Shown: piece by piece, positions 1 through 7,800 of the stretch
Position numbering within the stretch: position 1 is the stretch's first letter
Layout of the letters: every line of letters begins with the position of its first letter
Assembly: GCA_023864145.1 (NCBI GenBank)
Contig: JAIVER010000007.1
Span: 1-11,025, forward strand
Length of the DNA stretch: 11,025 nucleotides
Direction: 5' to 3'
DNA from: Thiohalomonas sp.
GTDB taxonomy: Bacteria; Pseudomonadota; Gammaproteobacteria; GRL18
Notes under the pieces: generated by a model
Told to the model about the DNA's origin: nothing
What the model saw: the letters and a program-made list of their open reading frames with translations, nothing else
Databases searched by the model: none
Made by a program: the position numbers and the translations under genes

Positions 1-2
1 TA

Positions 3-77
3 CCGAGCATTGGAAAATCATTAGATTCTCGAATTAATGATAATTTCCAAGTGTTCGATCCTGCATTTTCAAGTTGA
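3..77 (+). CDS. Possible C-terminal end of an unknown plus-strand protein (partial at left edge)
   Basis: Frame 3 is open from the window edge to a TGA at 75-77 and reads as 24 residues ending DPAFSS. The other two plus frames close within about 36 bases. The segment would converge with the transglycosylase gene and overlap its stop by 9 bases. It is too short to recognise a family. Against it, the inverted repeat at 10-50 occupies most of the segment, which is more typical of an intergenic site. The sequence to the left of the window would decide. Confidence 0.25.
   Translation, partial: PSIGKSLDSRINDNFQVFDPAFSS
10..50. repeat. Long inverted repeat just downstream of the transglycosylase gene
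   Basis: Left arm TTGGAAAATCATTA (10-23) pairs completely with 35-50, apart from two unpaired T residues in the right arm. This gives 14 base pairs around an 11-nt loop. It lies 18 bp past the stop of the minus-strand transglycosylase gene. Neither side has the T-run expected of an intrinsic terminator, so it could be a factor-dependent 3' end structure, a convergent-gene boundary or a repeat element. Confidence 0.6.
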
Positions 78-737
78 TTGGGTATAGATAATTAGTGGTA
101 ATGATTGCTCATAGCATTTACTGCTCATCGCTTTAAATACTTTTTTGGGGTATCTGGCATTACCAAGACTGCCGTTATAACGACCCAGAGCACGGAAAAG
201 GTTGCCTTTTTCAATATTGAGATAATAGCTGAGAATTGTGCAGCCAAATTTTAAATTTGTTTTTATATCAAAGAGATTATCCCTGGGGAGACCAATTTCT
301 TTAAGCCAGAAGGGCATTATTTGCATGAGTCCTCTGGCAGCTACCCAGGAAATAGCATATTGGTCAAAGTTGCTTTCAACCTGAATAACCGATAAAACCA
401 GTTCTGGTTGTAAATTAACGCGGCTGGCTTCCTGATGAACATGCTTTAAAATTTCAAGACGTTCCTGAGGATTAGGGACCTGTTTACTCATACGTGTTGA
501 CATATCCAGCAACCACACCTCAGCATCAAAACGATCAGTAAACCCAGAGGTATCTTCAATCGCAGCAATCAGTAAATCTTTTAACTTGGCATCAACGTTT
601 GTTCGGTAGGATGGGAAAGAGCTGTTGCCAGAAATAGAACTATCGGCCTGTAATGGCATGGCTATTAATAGCAGAAAACAAAATATCAAACAGCCAAAGA
701 AATAGAGTCTCTGGCTGTTGTGATACACAAAATGCAT
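69..737 (-). CDS. Secreted lytic transglycosylase (SLT/GH23-type domain)
   Basis: The 222-residue product should cleave peptidoglycan glycan strands in the periplasm, forming 1,6-anhydro-muramyl ends. Residues about 10-31 are a hydrophobic signal sequence with a plausible cleavage after PLQA. The catalytic domain spans about 100-210. It has the family's Glu motif VESNF (E121), then GLMQIMP at 136-142, the conserved NLFDIKTNLKFG stretch near 154-165 and RYNGS at 186-190. Residues 32-95 are a polar linker without a recognised domain. The ATG sits 6 bases after the proS stop on the same strand and has no clear Shine-Dalgarno sequence, so translation is probably coupled to proS. The domain assignment is firm, but the named subtype (MltC-, MltE- or Slt-like) cannot be settled from this sequence alone. 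Confidence 0.92.
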   Translation of the reverse strand: MHFVYHNSQRLYFFGCLIFCFLLLIAMPLQADSSISGNSSFPSYRTNVDAKLKDLLIAAIEDTSGFTDRFDAEVWLLDMSTRMSKQVPNPQERLEILKHVHQEASRVNLQPELVLSVIQVESNFDQYAISWVAARGLMQIMPFWLKEIGLPRDNLFDIKTNLKFGCTILSYYLNIEKGNLFRALGRYNGSLGNARYPKKVFKAMSSKCYEQSLPLIIYTQST

Positions 738-743
738 TTTGTT

Positions 744-2450
744 TTACAGATCCTGAACATAGCCTATTATGTCTTCAATGGGGATTTCTTTTGCTTCACT
801 ATCAGTTCGCCTTTTAAATTCAAAAACACCCTTGTCAAGACTGCGTTCACCGATAACAATGCGATAGGGAATACCAATGAGTTCCATATTGGCAAACATA
901 ACACCGGGACGCTCTTTTCTATCATCAAAGAGTACTTCGATTCCGGCTGCTGTTAAATCGGCATAAAGCTTATCAGCAGTTTCTCTTACCCGTTCACTTT
1001 TATGCATGTTCATTGGTACAATAGCTACATTGAATGGTGCCAGTAAATCTGACCAGATTATGCCGTTATCATCATGACTTTGTTCAATAGCAGATGCGAC
1101 AACACGTGAAATGCCGATACCATAACAACCCATGGTCATTGTTTTTGCTTTACCATTGTCGGCCAGAACGCTGGCATCCATAGCTTGTGAATATTTTTTA
1201 CCTAACTGGAAGATATGACCAACTTCTATACCACGTTTAATATTGATAACACCATGACCGTCCGGACTGGGGTCACCATCTTGTACATTACGAATATCCA
1301 CTACAGGACCTAATGCCACATCTCTTTCCCAGTTGACACCGGTAAAATGCTGGTTATTGATATTAGCGCCGCAGACAAAATCACTGCAGGCTGCAGCACT
1401 GCGATCAATGATAGTGGGTATTGATAACCCCACCGGGCCGATGGAGCCGGCATCACAACCAGCAGCTGTCTTAATTTCATCATCATTGGCAAAAGTTAAT
1501 GGTACGGCAATAGAGCTGAGTTTTTCGGCTTTGATTTCATTGAGTTCATGATCGCCTCTGAGTAGCAGAGCGATAACATCGCCTTCAACTTCTTCACTGG
1601 CCTTTACCAGCAGAGTTTTTAAAATTTGTGAGCTTTTGATACTTAAAAATTGGCTGACTTCATCAATACTATGCTGCTCTGGTGTATCAACCAGCGTTTT
1701 TTCCTGACTTGCAGCAGCACGTTCGCTGGTACAGATTGCTTCGGCTAATTCAATATTGGCGGCATAATCGCTTTCGCTGCTAAAAGCAATAGCATCTTCT
1801 CCAGAATCAGCAAGGACGTGGAATTCGTGGGAGGCACTGCCGCCAATAGAACCCGTGTATGCATGAACGGCTCGAAAGTCCAGGCCCATACGTGTAAAAA
1901 TGCGTGAATAGCAGTCATACATGACTTCATAGGTCTTTTGCAGAGATTCTTGAGACGCATGAAAAGAATAGGCATCTTTCATAATAAATTCACGTGAACG
2001 CATAATACCGAAGCGGGGGCGGATCTCATCTCTGAATTTAGTCTGTACCTGATAAAAAATAGCCGGTAATTGTTTATAACTTTTTAATTCATAGCGAACC
2101 AGATCGGTAATCACTTCTTCGTGTGTCGGACCAATGCAGAACTCACGATTATGACGATCGGTTACACGTAATAATTCCGGACCATATTGCTGCCAGCGAC
2201 CGGTTTCTTTCCATAATTCAGCAGGTTGAACTGCGGGCATTAATAACTCCTGTCCACCCGCTTTGTTCATTTCTTCACGTACGATGGCTTCTGCTTTACG
2301 TAATACTCTTAGGCCTAAGGGTAACCAGGAATACAGGCCGGATGCTAATTTGCGGATCATACCTGAACGGAGCATAAGTTGATGGCTGATGATTTGAGCA
2401 TCAGCAGGTGATTCTTTGAGAGTTGGTAATAAGTACTGTGAAGTGCGCAT
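744..2450 (-). CDS. proS: Proline--tRNA ligase, bacterial type with editing insertion
   Basis: This class II aminoacyl-tRNA synthetase charges tRNA-Pro in the cytoplasm. The start chosen gives 568 residues beginning [13 protein letters not shown], the usual bacterial ProRS N-terminus. The frame stays open upstream to an ATG at 2514-2516, but those 22 extra residues look non-native, and an AAGAAGA-like ribosome site lies 6-7 bases before the chosen ATG. Visible landmarks: GPTHEE at 107-112, motif 2 [10 protein letters not shown] at 139-148, a YbaK-like cis-editing insertion at about 225-385 (includes [12 protein letters not shown]) and motif 3 GCYGIGISR at 441-449. A C-terminal anticodon-binding domain runs from about 470 to the end. 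Length matches the family. The transglycosylase gene follows after 6 bp in a probable operon. No frameshift or missing motif is apparent. Confidence 0.97.
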   Translation of the reverse strand: MRTSQYLLPTLKESPADAQIISHQLMLRSGMIRKLASGLYSWLPLGLRVLRKAEAIVREEMNKAGGQELLMPAVQPAELWKETGRWQQYGPELLRVTDRHNREFCIGPTHEEVITDLVRYELKSYKQLPAIFYQVQTKFRDEIRPRFGIMRSREFIMKDAYSFHASQESLQKTYEVMYDCYSRIFTRMGLDFRAVHAYTGSIGGSASHEFHVLADSGEDAIAFSSESDYAANIELAEAICTSERAAASQEKTLVDTPEQHSIDEVSQFLSIKSSQILKTLLVKASEEVEGDVIALLLRGDHELNEIKAEKLSSIAVPLTFANDDEIKTAAGCDAGSIGPVGLSIPTIIDRSAAACSDFVCGANINNQHFTGVNWERDVALGPVVDIRNVQDGDPSPDGHGVINIKRGIEVGHIFQLGKKYSQAMDASVLADNGKAKTMTMGCYGIGISRVVASAIEQSHDDNGIIWSDLLAPFNVAIVPMNMHKSERVRETADKLYADLTAAGIEVLFDDRKERPGVMFANMELIGIPYRIVIGERSLDKGVFEFKRRTDSEAKEIPIEDIIGYVQDL

Positions 2451-2525
2451 TGATAGTCTTCTTTTTACAATAAGTTCTTTGAACCTACTGGAGCGTCCAA
2501 GGCACTGAATCTTCAAGACTTTTCA

Positions 2526-2625
2526 GAGCATTTTGAATTCGCCCATAGCCTGACTACGAATAAATCCAAAATAACCTGCAAAGCCTTGAATCCCCAGCAC
2601 CTTGATCGCTCTCGCTACGATTCAC
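2526..2625. other. GC-richer noncoding block between proS and the tautomerase gene
   Basis: This stretch has visibly higher G+C than the A/T-rich DNA on its right (2626-2696). On the minus strand it holds a 32-codon open frame ending FKML at a TGA (2523-2525). It has no convincing start or ribosome site; the only candidates are an internal GTG or ATG. The hexamer CCTTGA occurs twice as a direct repeat about 14 bases apart. It could be the 5' leader of proS, a gene remnant or a dispersed repeat. No function is assigned. Confidence 0.3.
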
Positions 2626-2696
2626 TAACTTATTTTAGGTCGAATTAATATTTTTTAGATAAAAAAAGACATTTTACCCTAAGCAGGTGAAGTGTA

Positions 2697-3041
2697 CTAG
2701 AATGTTCTGCCATCCCAGCCCCATAAATGTCGTTGAGCATTAGAAAATTCGATATAAATACGTTTTGCTTTGATATCTAATAACTTGCTGATGTGTTGAG
2801 ATAATTGGCTGGAAAGCTCTGTTGTTTGATCTTCAGGCAGGTTAATACTTTTTAGTTCAATATAAGCGGCAGGTTCAGTTGTGCCTGACATGGTCATGCT
2901 TATTTGTTCTTCAAGCAGGGTCATTACATAGTTTTCAGGTTTGCCAAGCAATGCAGCTGTTTTTAATGAAATAGACTGGCAGCAATCAATTTGTTTTTCT
3001 TTTGGCACAGATTGATTCGTTTTTATGCTAATACAGGGCAT
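2697..3041 (-). CDS. MIF-family tautomerase-like protein
   Basis: The 114-residue product matches the macrophage migration inhibitory factor fold family, small trimeric proteins that often tautomerise phenylpyruvate-like keto/enol substrates. I chose the internal ATG at 3039-3041 rather than the one at 3054-3056. It places Pro directly after Met (MPCISIKT), and in this family the processed N-terminal proline is the catalytic base. A Lys corresponding to the MIF active-site Lys lies in LGKPENY (mature K33). The C-terminal stretch YIEFSNAQRHLWGWDGRTF aligns without gaps to the end of MIF. The position of the mammalian active-site Tyr appears to be Phe here, which I believe is common in bacterial members. 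No signal peptide is visible. The gene stands alone on the minus strand, and its true substrate is unknown. Confidence 0.87.
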   Translation of the reverse strand: MPCISIKTNQSVPKEKQIDCCQSISLKTAALLGKPENYVMTLLEEQISMTMSGTTEPAAYIELKSINLPEDQTTELSSQLSQHISKLLDIKAKRIYIEFSNAQRHLWGWDGRTF

Positions 3042-3136
3042 GAAATAAATTCTCATTTTAAAGGGTATTAATAAAAAGTATCATTTATATGTTATAAAAT
3101 CCAGTTTTTTGAGAAAATCTATAATTTATATTCTGA

Positions 3137-3244
3137 ATATCTGATGTTTTTAAGGGTAAACCTTAATTGATATTGATAATAAACTTATTAATATCAATAA
3201 ACAAAGTTTAGATAGAGTTTTTGTCTCTATAAAAATCAGAATAT
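3137..3244 (+). other. Cloverleaf-like structured element (candidate noncoding RNA or structured DNA)
   Basis: Three hairpins are enclosed by a closing stem. The closing stem pairs 3137-3150 with 3231-3244, about 13 pairs with bulges, including CTGAT(G)TTTT with AAAAATCAG. Arm 1 is TTAAGG GTAAA CCTTAA (3150-3166). Arm 2 is TTGATATT (3167-3174) with AATATCAA (3190-3197), extended inward after a 3-nt bulge. Arm 3 is ATAGAG (3212-3217) with CTCTAT (3225-3230). It does not fit a tRNA: arm lengths, loops and conserved bases are wrong. The terminator-like hairpin at 3293-3319 would suit a plus-strand transcript. Sequence this AT-rich makes hairpins by chance, so confidence is low. Confidence 0.3.
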
Positions 3245-3292
3245 CATTATATTATTTAATATCTAATGACGTTGGTATTTCTGACTTTTATT

Positions 3293-3319
3293 AGCCTTAA
3301 GTTTTAAATAAGGCTTTTC
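3293..3319 (+). terminator. Terminator-like hairpin in the divergent intergenic region
   Basis: AGCCTTA (3293-3299) pairs perfectly with TAAGGCT (3309-3315) across a 9-nt loop and is followed by TTTTCT on the plus strand. The minus-strand side lacks a T-run, so the orientation is plus. No plus-strand gene lies upstream for over 3 kb, so it would end a noncoding transcript or a leader RNA. The stem is short and only moderately GC. Confidence 0.4.
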
Positions 3320-3663
3320 TAGACACTAAAAAGAGTATAATTAAACTCTTTAGAAACAAAATCAGCCCATCATATATAAAAATAATACAAAGTGTCTTGT
3401 AATAAAGATAAAATAATAATAAGTTTAGTGTTCTTAAATTAACGGGTTCTCATTCTTTATTCTATTGTGAGTATAGTTATCCAATTTCTACTGGAAGATG
3501 GATTTACCCTTTTTTAACTGTTTATTATTGCAAATGACACTTTGATTTTTTGAATTTATGCAAGATTAAATAAGACTCGTTTTATATTTCTGTTATGCTC
3601 AAGGTATATCTCATAAAATATAAAAGCGAATTACGATTAGAAACTACTACTTAAAGGTATTAA

Positions 3664-4803
3664 ATGATGTTAAGGCGCTTAAGCTGCACTTTTGTTCTAA
3701 GTATTGGATTGCTATTGGGAGGGGAAGTTTTTTCCAGTGAAATAATTGAAGTAGGAGCACATAAAGCACTCGATCAGGTTTTTCTTGGCGGTAGTGTTAT
3801 TCCCTACAAAGAAGTGACCTTATCAGCACAAATGCCCGGACGAATTGAATTTTTAGCAGGTACTGAGGGAGACTCCTTCGACGCAGGCGCTTTGTTATTA
3901 ACAATCAGTGATGAAAGTTTGTTAGCAAAACGTAAATCTGCAGTGGCTCAATATGATCAGGCGGTCGCCGGACTGCAAAACGCTCATGTTCAATATAATC
4001 GAGAATTATGGTCACCACAAACAGAAAATGCAACGCAAATGCCGGGTATGGGACTGCCTGGAATGTTTGATCAAATCTTCACCAAACAGATGAGCGACTC
4101 CATGGGGTATGGTGATGATGATGTACAACGTCAGGCCAATCTTTATAATCAGGGTTCTTCTGTCAATCAGGCTCAATCCAGAGTGAGAAGTGCACGTGAA
4201 GCGATTAATGAAATTGATGCAATGCTTAGAGATACACGTTCAATTGCACCTTTTAAAGGCATTATTATTAAAAAGTTTATTGAAGTTGGGGATACTGTCC
4301 AGCCGGGCATGCCATTGCTTTCTTTTGCCAACACCGATTACATTCGAATTCGTACAGAAGTGCCAGTCAGCTTAGTTCCTTATCTTAAAGTAGGTGATAC
4401 TGTAAGAGCCTATCTGGATGTGAGCGGTATGATGATTCCTGCTAAAGTGGCTCAAATATATCCTCTGGCCGACAAAAGCAAACATACAGTGACAGTAAAG
4501 TTTGATTTACCAATTGGTACCCATGGTGTACCCGGTATGTATGCTGAAGTTGCTATTCCTGTGAAAAGCTCCAAACCAACTACTTCCATTATTATCCCCA
4601 GAACCAGTATTCTTAAGCATATGGGAAGCTTACCCAGTGTTCTGGTTATGAATGATGAGAATATGGCTGAACTGCATGTTATTCGTCTGGGTAAAAAAGT
4701 GGATGGGGGTAAATCCTATACAGTACTTTCCGGTCTGAAACCTGGTGAGCGAATTGTTGATCACCCACCTCAAAACTGGAAGCCTGGTGCAGAGATAAAA
4801 TAA
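3664..4803 (+). CDS. RND efflux periplasmic adaptor subunit (HlyD/MFP family)
   Basis: The 379-residue protein should bridge an inner-membrane RND permease and an outer-membrane channel. Residues about 6-25 are a hydrophobic export signal. A first half-lipoyl/barrel strand lies at about 40-82 (SAQMPGRI, GTEGDSFDAGALLLTI). The alpha-helical hairpin spans about 84-190, with a tip resembling the RLS-type TolC-docking motif (R156, L160, S165/S166). The second lipoyl half includes SIAPFKGIIIKKFIEVGDTVQPGMPL (193-218), and beta-barrel and membrane-proximal domains run to the end. A Met/Gly-rich insertion (about 125-152) interrupts the first hairpin helix. Two ATGs are adjacent (3664 and 3667), with AAAGGT about 6 bases upstream. 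The permease gene follows after 93 bp, so co-transcription is likely. The substrate is not predictable. Confidence 0.92.
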   Translation: MMLRRLSCTFVLSIGLLLGGEVFSSEIIEVGAHKALDQVFLGGSVIPYKEVTLSAQMPGRIEFLAGTEGDSFDAGALLLTISDESLLAKRKSAVAQYDQAVAGLQNAHVQYNRELWSPQTENATQMPGMGLPGMFDQIFTKQMSDSMGYGDDDVQRQANLYNQGSSVNQAQSRVRSAREAINEIDAMLRDTRSIAPFKGIIIKKFIEVGDTVQPGMPLLSFANTDYIRIRTEVPVSLVPYLKVGDTVRAYLDVSGMMIPAKVAQIYPLADKSKHTVTVKFDLPIGTHGVPGMYAEVAIPVKSSKPTTSIIIPRTSILKHMGSLPSVLVMNDENMAELHVIRLGKKVDGGKSYTVLSGLKPGERIVDHPPQNWKPGAEIK

Positions 4804-4828
4804 TTCACTTTATAGTATAAATAGGTTG

Positions 4829-4859
4829 CTCAGTTTGTGCTCAAATGAATACAACTGAG
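4829..4859. repeat. Intercistronic inverted repeat between adaptor and permease genes
   Basis: CTCAGTTTGT (4829-4838) pairs with ACAACTGAG (4851-4859) with one bulged base and a 12-nt loop. No T-run follows, so it is not an obvious terminator. A hairpin here could stabilise the upstream mRNA or tune permease expression. The permease ATG at 4897 has only a weak ribosome site. Confidence 0.45.
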
Positions 4860-4896
4860 TAGAAAATAATGAACAAGTACGAGTAATATTAATCCT

Positions 4897-7800
4897 ATGG
4901 ATAATTCAAAAAATAAACATAGTTTGGGGCTGGCTGGTAATTTAACTCAAACCTTTATGCACTCACCATTAACCTTGCTGCTTATCATTGCCACGTTTGC
5001 TATTGGTTTTGCGGGTTTTATGATGACTCCAAGACAGGAAGATCCGCAAATATCTGTGCCAATGGCTGATATTTTTGTCAGCTATCCTGGTGCTTCAACC
5101 GAACAGGTGGCCTCTCTCGTTGCTGATCCTCTGGAACGAATAATGAGTGAAATTCCCGGGGTTGATCATGTTTATTCAGCTTCTCAGCGAGATCAGGCTA
5201 TAGTGACTGTACAATTTGAGGTCGGTGAAGAAATGGGACCCTCACTGGTTAAATTGTATGACAAACTACAATCGAATATGGATATCATTCCTCCGGGTGT
5301 ATCCCAGCCTCTGGTTAAACCCAAAGGGGTTGATGATGTACCAATGGTGGCTTTGACTTTATGGTCTGACAGCCTTGATGATGCAGCTCTACGACTTATT
5401 GCATTGGATGTTATGCAGGAGTTAAAAGAAATTCCTGAAACCAGCCAGAGTTTTGTTATCAGCGGTCGTCAGGAACAATTAAGAATTGAAGTTAAGCCAG
5501 AGCGTCTGGCTGGTTACGGCATTACCCTGGAAGAAATTGCTGGCACTATTATGACAGCCAATAGTGAAAAAACAGTGGGTTCAATTGAGTCGGGTGACAG
5601 CAGCTTTAACCTTTATACGGGTTCTTTCTTACGAAACTCAGAAGATGTCGAAGGTCTGGTTCTGGCCATGCATGATGGTAATCCAGTCTACGTGCGAGAT
5701 GTAGCTGATGTCATTCATGGGCCGGGTGAAGCACATAAATTTGTTAATTTTTATACCGGGCCAGCCTCAATAGAAAAGAAAGCAGCTAATGGTACGCCGG
5801 CTGTGACATTGGCGATCGCTAAAAAAAGTGGTACCAATGGAGTCAGCGTAGTTGAAGATGTTCTAAATCGTGTTGACTCAATGAAAGGGCGATTAATTCC
5901 CAGTAATGTTGAAATCAGTGTCACTCGTAATTACGGTAAATCTGCACAGGATAAAGTGAATGGACTGATGTTCAAGCTGGTGCTGGTGACAGTCGCGGTG
6001 TCGATTCTTATTTTCTGGTTTTTGAACTGGCGCGCTGCATTAGTTTGTTTTATTGTTATTCCTAATGTAATTCTTGTGACTACTTTCTTTGCGCTGATTA
6101 TGGGTTATACCATTGACAGGGTAAGTCTATTTGCATTAATTTTTTCCATTGGTATTTTAGTCGATGATGCCATTGTTGTGGTGGAAAATATGTATCGCCG
6201 ATGGGCAATGGATGGTGAGATTTCTGACAGCACTTCAATTGATGCGGTGAGAGAAGTCGGTAACCCAACTATTCTGGCAACCTTTACAGTTATTGCGGCC
6301 TTATTACCTATGGGTATGGTGCGCGGTATGATGGGTCCCTATATGGAGCCGATTCCAGCTCTGGGCTCTGTCGCAATGATGTATTCATTATTTGCTGCCT
6401 TTGCTTTTACACCCTATCTGGCTATCCGTTTTAAACCGGCTATGGATTCTTTGCATGAAATGGAAGAAGCCGAACATAAAACAGTCAAGCGCTTGAATGG
6501 TTTTTACCGGGGTATTTTAAACCCTCTTATTGACAGTAAGTTCGCAGGCAATACTTTTCTTATCTCCCTGTTTGTTATTTTCTTTATCTGCTGTAGTCTG
6601 CTCTATTTTAAAGCGGTGAAAGTGAAAATGATGCCTCTGGATAATAAGGCTGTTTTTAATGTTGTTATTAACTTTCCTGAGGGGACTTCATTACCAATAA
6701 CAGCTAATCTGACCCGTCAGTTCGCTGAAGAAGTGAGAAAAATCTCAGAAGTGACTGCCATTCAGTCTTATGTCGGTACGGCATCACCCTTTGATTTTAA
6801 TGGTCTGGTGCGCCATTACTATTTACGTCAACAGCCCTGGCAGGCGGATTTGAATGTCCAGTTACTACATAAGAAAGAGCGTGATCGAAGCAGCCATGAG
6901 ATTTCCCTGGAAGTAAGGGAAATGTTAACGGAATTAGTCGCTAAAAAAGTTAAAGCGGGCACGTATACAGAACTTTCTAAACCAAAATTTCAGATTGTTG
7001 AAATGCCGCCAGGTCCCCCTGTATTACAGACAATGGTAGCTGAAGTCTATGGGCCAACTGCTCACGAACGACATGAAGTCGCTATGCAGTTAACAGAGCT
7101 ATTTAAACAGGCAGGTACTATTACCGATGTTGATAATTATATTCAGAAGCCTTATGAAATATGGAATTTCAGAGTCAATCGTGAAAAAGCCATTCGTGCG
7201 GGTGTCAGTGTCGATGCTATTAATACATCATTAGAAATGGCCATGGGCGGCTTTATTCTGGGTGATATTAAAGATGGTTCAATACTTGAAGCGACCATGA
7301 TTCTTTTACAGGTACCTCTAGATATTCGTGCTAACTTTAATAATTTGAGTCAATTGCCTGTTCCTACTATGCAAGGCACTAGTGTGCCTCTGGCAGAACT
7401 GGGTACCTTTATTAAGGGTTCTAAAGAAGCGGTTATTTATCATAAAGACTTAAGAGCTGTTGAGTATGTGATCGGTGAAGTCATTGGCGAGTTTGCAGCT
7501 CCTATTTATGCTATTTTTGAAGTGGCTGATATGCTTGCTCTTGAAGAGAATTTCGGACCTCGTAACGAGCAACTCTCAGGTACTTTGATGGGACCTCCAG
7601 AGCCAGCTGATATGCATAAATTTTCTGGTTTTGAATGGACTGGTGAATGGACGGTTACCTATGAAACATTCCGTGATATGGGACTGGCATTTGGTGTTGC
7701 AATTATTCTCATTTATATGCTGGTGGTCTGGGAATTTGGTAACTTTAGATTACCAGCTGTTATTATCTCACCCATCCCGTTAACACTGGTGGGGATTATT

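Larger units (their letters stand above)
3057..3663. other. AT-rich intergenic region with many hairpins, divergent between the tautomerase and efflux genes
   Basis: About 600 bases without a credible coding frame on either strand. It separates divergently oriented genes, so it must hold promoters for both, but no strong -35/-10 pair is evident. Candidates are an extended -10 TGTTATAAA at 3090-3098 and TGTTATGCT at 3591-3599 (plus strand), neither with a good -35. Six hairpins follow one another between 3141 and 3353; the main ones are listed separately. The others are an arm pair at 3244-3254/3257-3269 and CTAAAAAGAGT (3326-3336) against ACTCTTTAG (3345-3353). From 3354 to 3663 I see only AT-rich sequence ending in the AAAGGT ribosome site (3656-3661 region) of the adaptor gene. 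Confidence 0.6.

Noticed and set aside
720..956. 78-codon plus-strand frame opposite the 3' end of proS
   Set aside because: It lies entirely antisense to well-supported proS and the transglycosylase start and has no recognisable domain.
2451..2700. T-box or other riboswitch in the proS leader
   Set aside because: No T-box consensus, specifier loop or terminator/antiterminator pair was found on the minus strand.
3137..3244. tRNA or tmRNA interpretation of the cloverleaf-like fold
   Set aside because: Arm lengths, loop sequences and invariant bases such as the TTCGA T-loop are missing.
3243..3270. Shared ATCATTA/TAATGA arms between this hairpin and the repeat at 10-50 as copies of one element
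   Set aside because: Only the short AT-rich core matches; loops and outer arms differ, so chance is enough to explain it.
4870..4887. Five-codon mini frame (MNKYE) just before the permease start
   Set aside because: Too short to support and has no clear ribosome site; a regulatory leader cannot be argued from it.
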